Source of the DNA: Kineosporiaceae bacterium
GTDB lineage: Bacteria; Actinomycetota; Actinomycetes; Actinomycetales; Kineosporiaceae
Direction of reading: 5' to 3'
DNA length: 64,000 nt
Assembly (NCBI GenBank): GCA_016794595.1
Contig: JAEUJN010000076.1
Coordinates: forward strand, 158,749 to 222,748
In this document: piece after piece, positions 63,647 through 64,000 of the stretch
Numbering within the stretch: the first letter of the stretch is position 1
Layout of the letters: each line of letters begins with the position of its first letter
Made by a program: the position numbers and the translations under genes
The notes under the pieces: model-generated
Told to the model about the DNA's origin: nothing
Seen by the model: only the letters and a program-made list of their open reading frames with translations
The model's database searches: none

Positions 63647-64000
63647 CGTTCCTCCGGAAAGGTCTGCGGCACAGGGGAATTCTCGAGCGCACGGGGGTGA
63701 ACCAACCCCGCGGCCCTGCGCATCACGGCCGGCACGTCACCGTCGTGGGGGTAGAGCAGGGTCCGGCCCGGGATCAGCCCACGGACGGTGGGTTCACGCA
63801 GGCCGGCGGCCCAGGTGGCGAACAGGGAATCCACGCCCGATCCCGGATCGCCGCCGAGCATCAGGATGGGCAGGGTCGTCGCAGCGGCCACCTCACCCAT
63901 CCGCTCCGACGCCGGGATCTTCAACCAGGTGTGCACCGAGCTGGAGCCGAGCCCCGACCCGACCGCGACCGCCTGCACCAGCCGATCGTGCGAGGGGTCC
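63643..64000 (-). CDS. Aldolase-like (beta/alpha)8 protein, 5' end outside window
   Basis: Only the C-terminal ~115 residues are visible. VQAVAVGSGLGSSSVHTWLKIP, LPILMLGGDPGSGVD and PTVRGLIPGRTLLYPHDG resemble the DeoC/Cgl0159-type barrel proteins that occur in actinobacterial iol operons beside iolB. Its stop overlaps the iolB ATG. A role as the deoxy-keto-gluconate-phosphate aldolase is plausible but not shown. Confidence 0.75.
   Translation of the reverse strand, partial: DPSHDRLVQAVAVGSGLGSSSVHTWLKIPASERMGEVAAATTLPILMLGGDPGSGVDSLFATWAAGLREPTVRGLIPGRTLLYPHDGDVPAVMRRAAGLVHPRALENSPVPQTFPEER

Overview
The window is a very GC-rich bacterial chromosome segment (roughly 70 % G+C by eye). It has dense, often translationally coupled genes (ATGA, GTGA and TGATG junctions), frequent GTG starts, and several genes that look leaderless, with a TANNNT -10 box 6-8 bases before the start codon. 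With the class I lysyl-tRNA synthetase fold, the conserved methionine synthase / ligA / gatCAB backbone and the actinobacterial-style inositol genes, this points to Actinomycetota. I cannot name the genus. I saw no rRNA, tRNA, CRISPR array, transposase or phage gene.

Layout from left to right. (1) 1-9098: a B12-dependent diol dehydratase locus. A class III aminotransferase on the minus strand diverges from an APC permease, an acetamidase/formamidase, a GlcG/HbpS (PduO C-terminal-like) protein, a dehydratase whose large and medium subunits are fused, its small subunit and its large reactivase subunit. (2) 9106-10077: a 2-hydroxyacid dehydrogenase with its own leaderless promoter. (3) 10118-26531: a coupled minus-strand cluster of 14 genes that I consider the most interesting part. 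In transcription order it encodes a UDP-glucuronate decarboxylase-like SDR, a 67-aa conserved protein, a PaaK/CapK-like ligase, a class I lysyl-tRNA synthetase paralogue, a FemAB/GNAT-like transferase, a degenerate PaaK-like protein, another PaaK-like ligase, a BesD-type Fe/2-oxoglutarate amino-acid halogenase with an HxG iron motif, a GT2-ATP-grasp fusion, a membrane protein, a third PaaK-like ligase, a flippase-like protein, a CPA2 antiporter and a second SDR. A halogenase of a lysine-acting family beside a lysyl-tRNA synthetase and a FemAB-like transferase suggests a pathway that activates (chloro)lysine and attaches it to a glycan or lipid carrier.

(4) 26850-30239: gatC-gatA-gatB. (5) 30388-39008: a sugar uptake and catabolism regulon (ABC transporter, SIS-domain protein, amidohydrolase, GH4 glycosidase, DeoR regulator, PfkB kinase) with recurring CTGCGCA elements in its two control regions. 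(6) 39009-46870: an epoxide hydrolase, a glycosidase-like lipoprotein and a PNAG-type exopolysaccharide operon (hydrolase-deacetylase fusion, small membrane partner, processive GT2), then a DUF808 membrane protein. (7) 46986-49094: ligA. (8) 49216-51480: a DUF2975/HTH pair behind a repeat-rich operator, a VOC protein and an AraC regulator. (9) 51683-56295: a NarL-type two-component system and a NatAB-like ABC exporter. (10) 56366-59512: arginase, short methionine synthase, double GNAT protein. (11) 59632-64000: an inositol catabolic operon (IolD, Gfo/Idh oxidoreductase, IolB and a truncated aldolase-like gene).

All functions are inferred from reading translated sequences and recalled family motifs. 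No database search was run.
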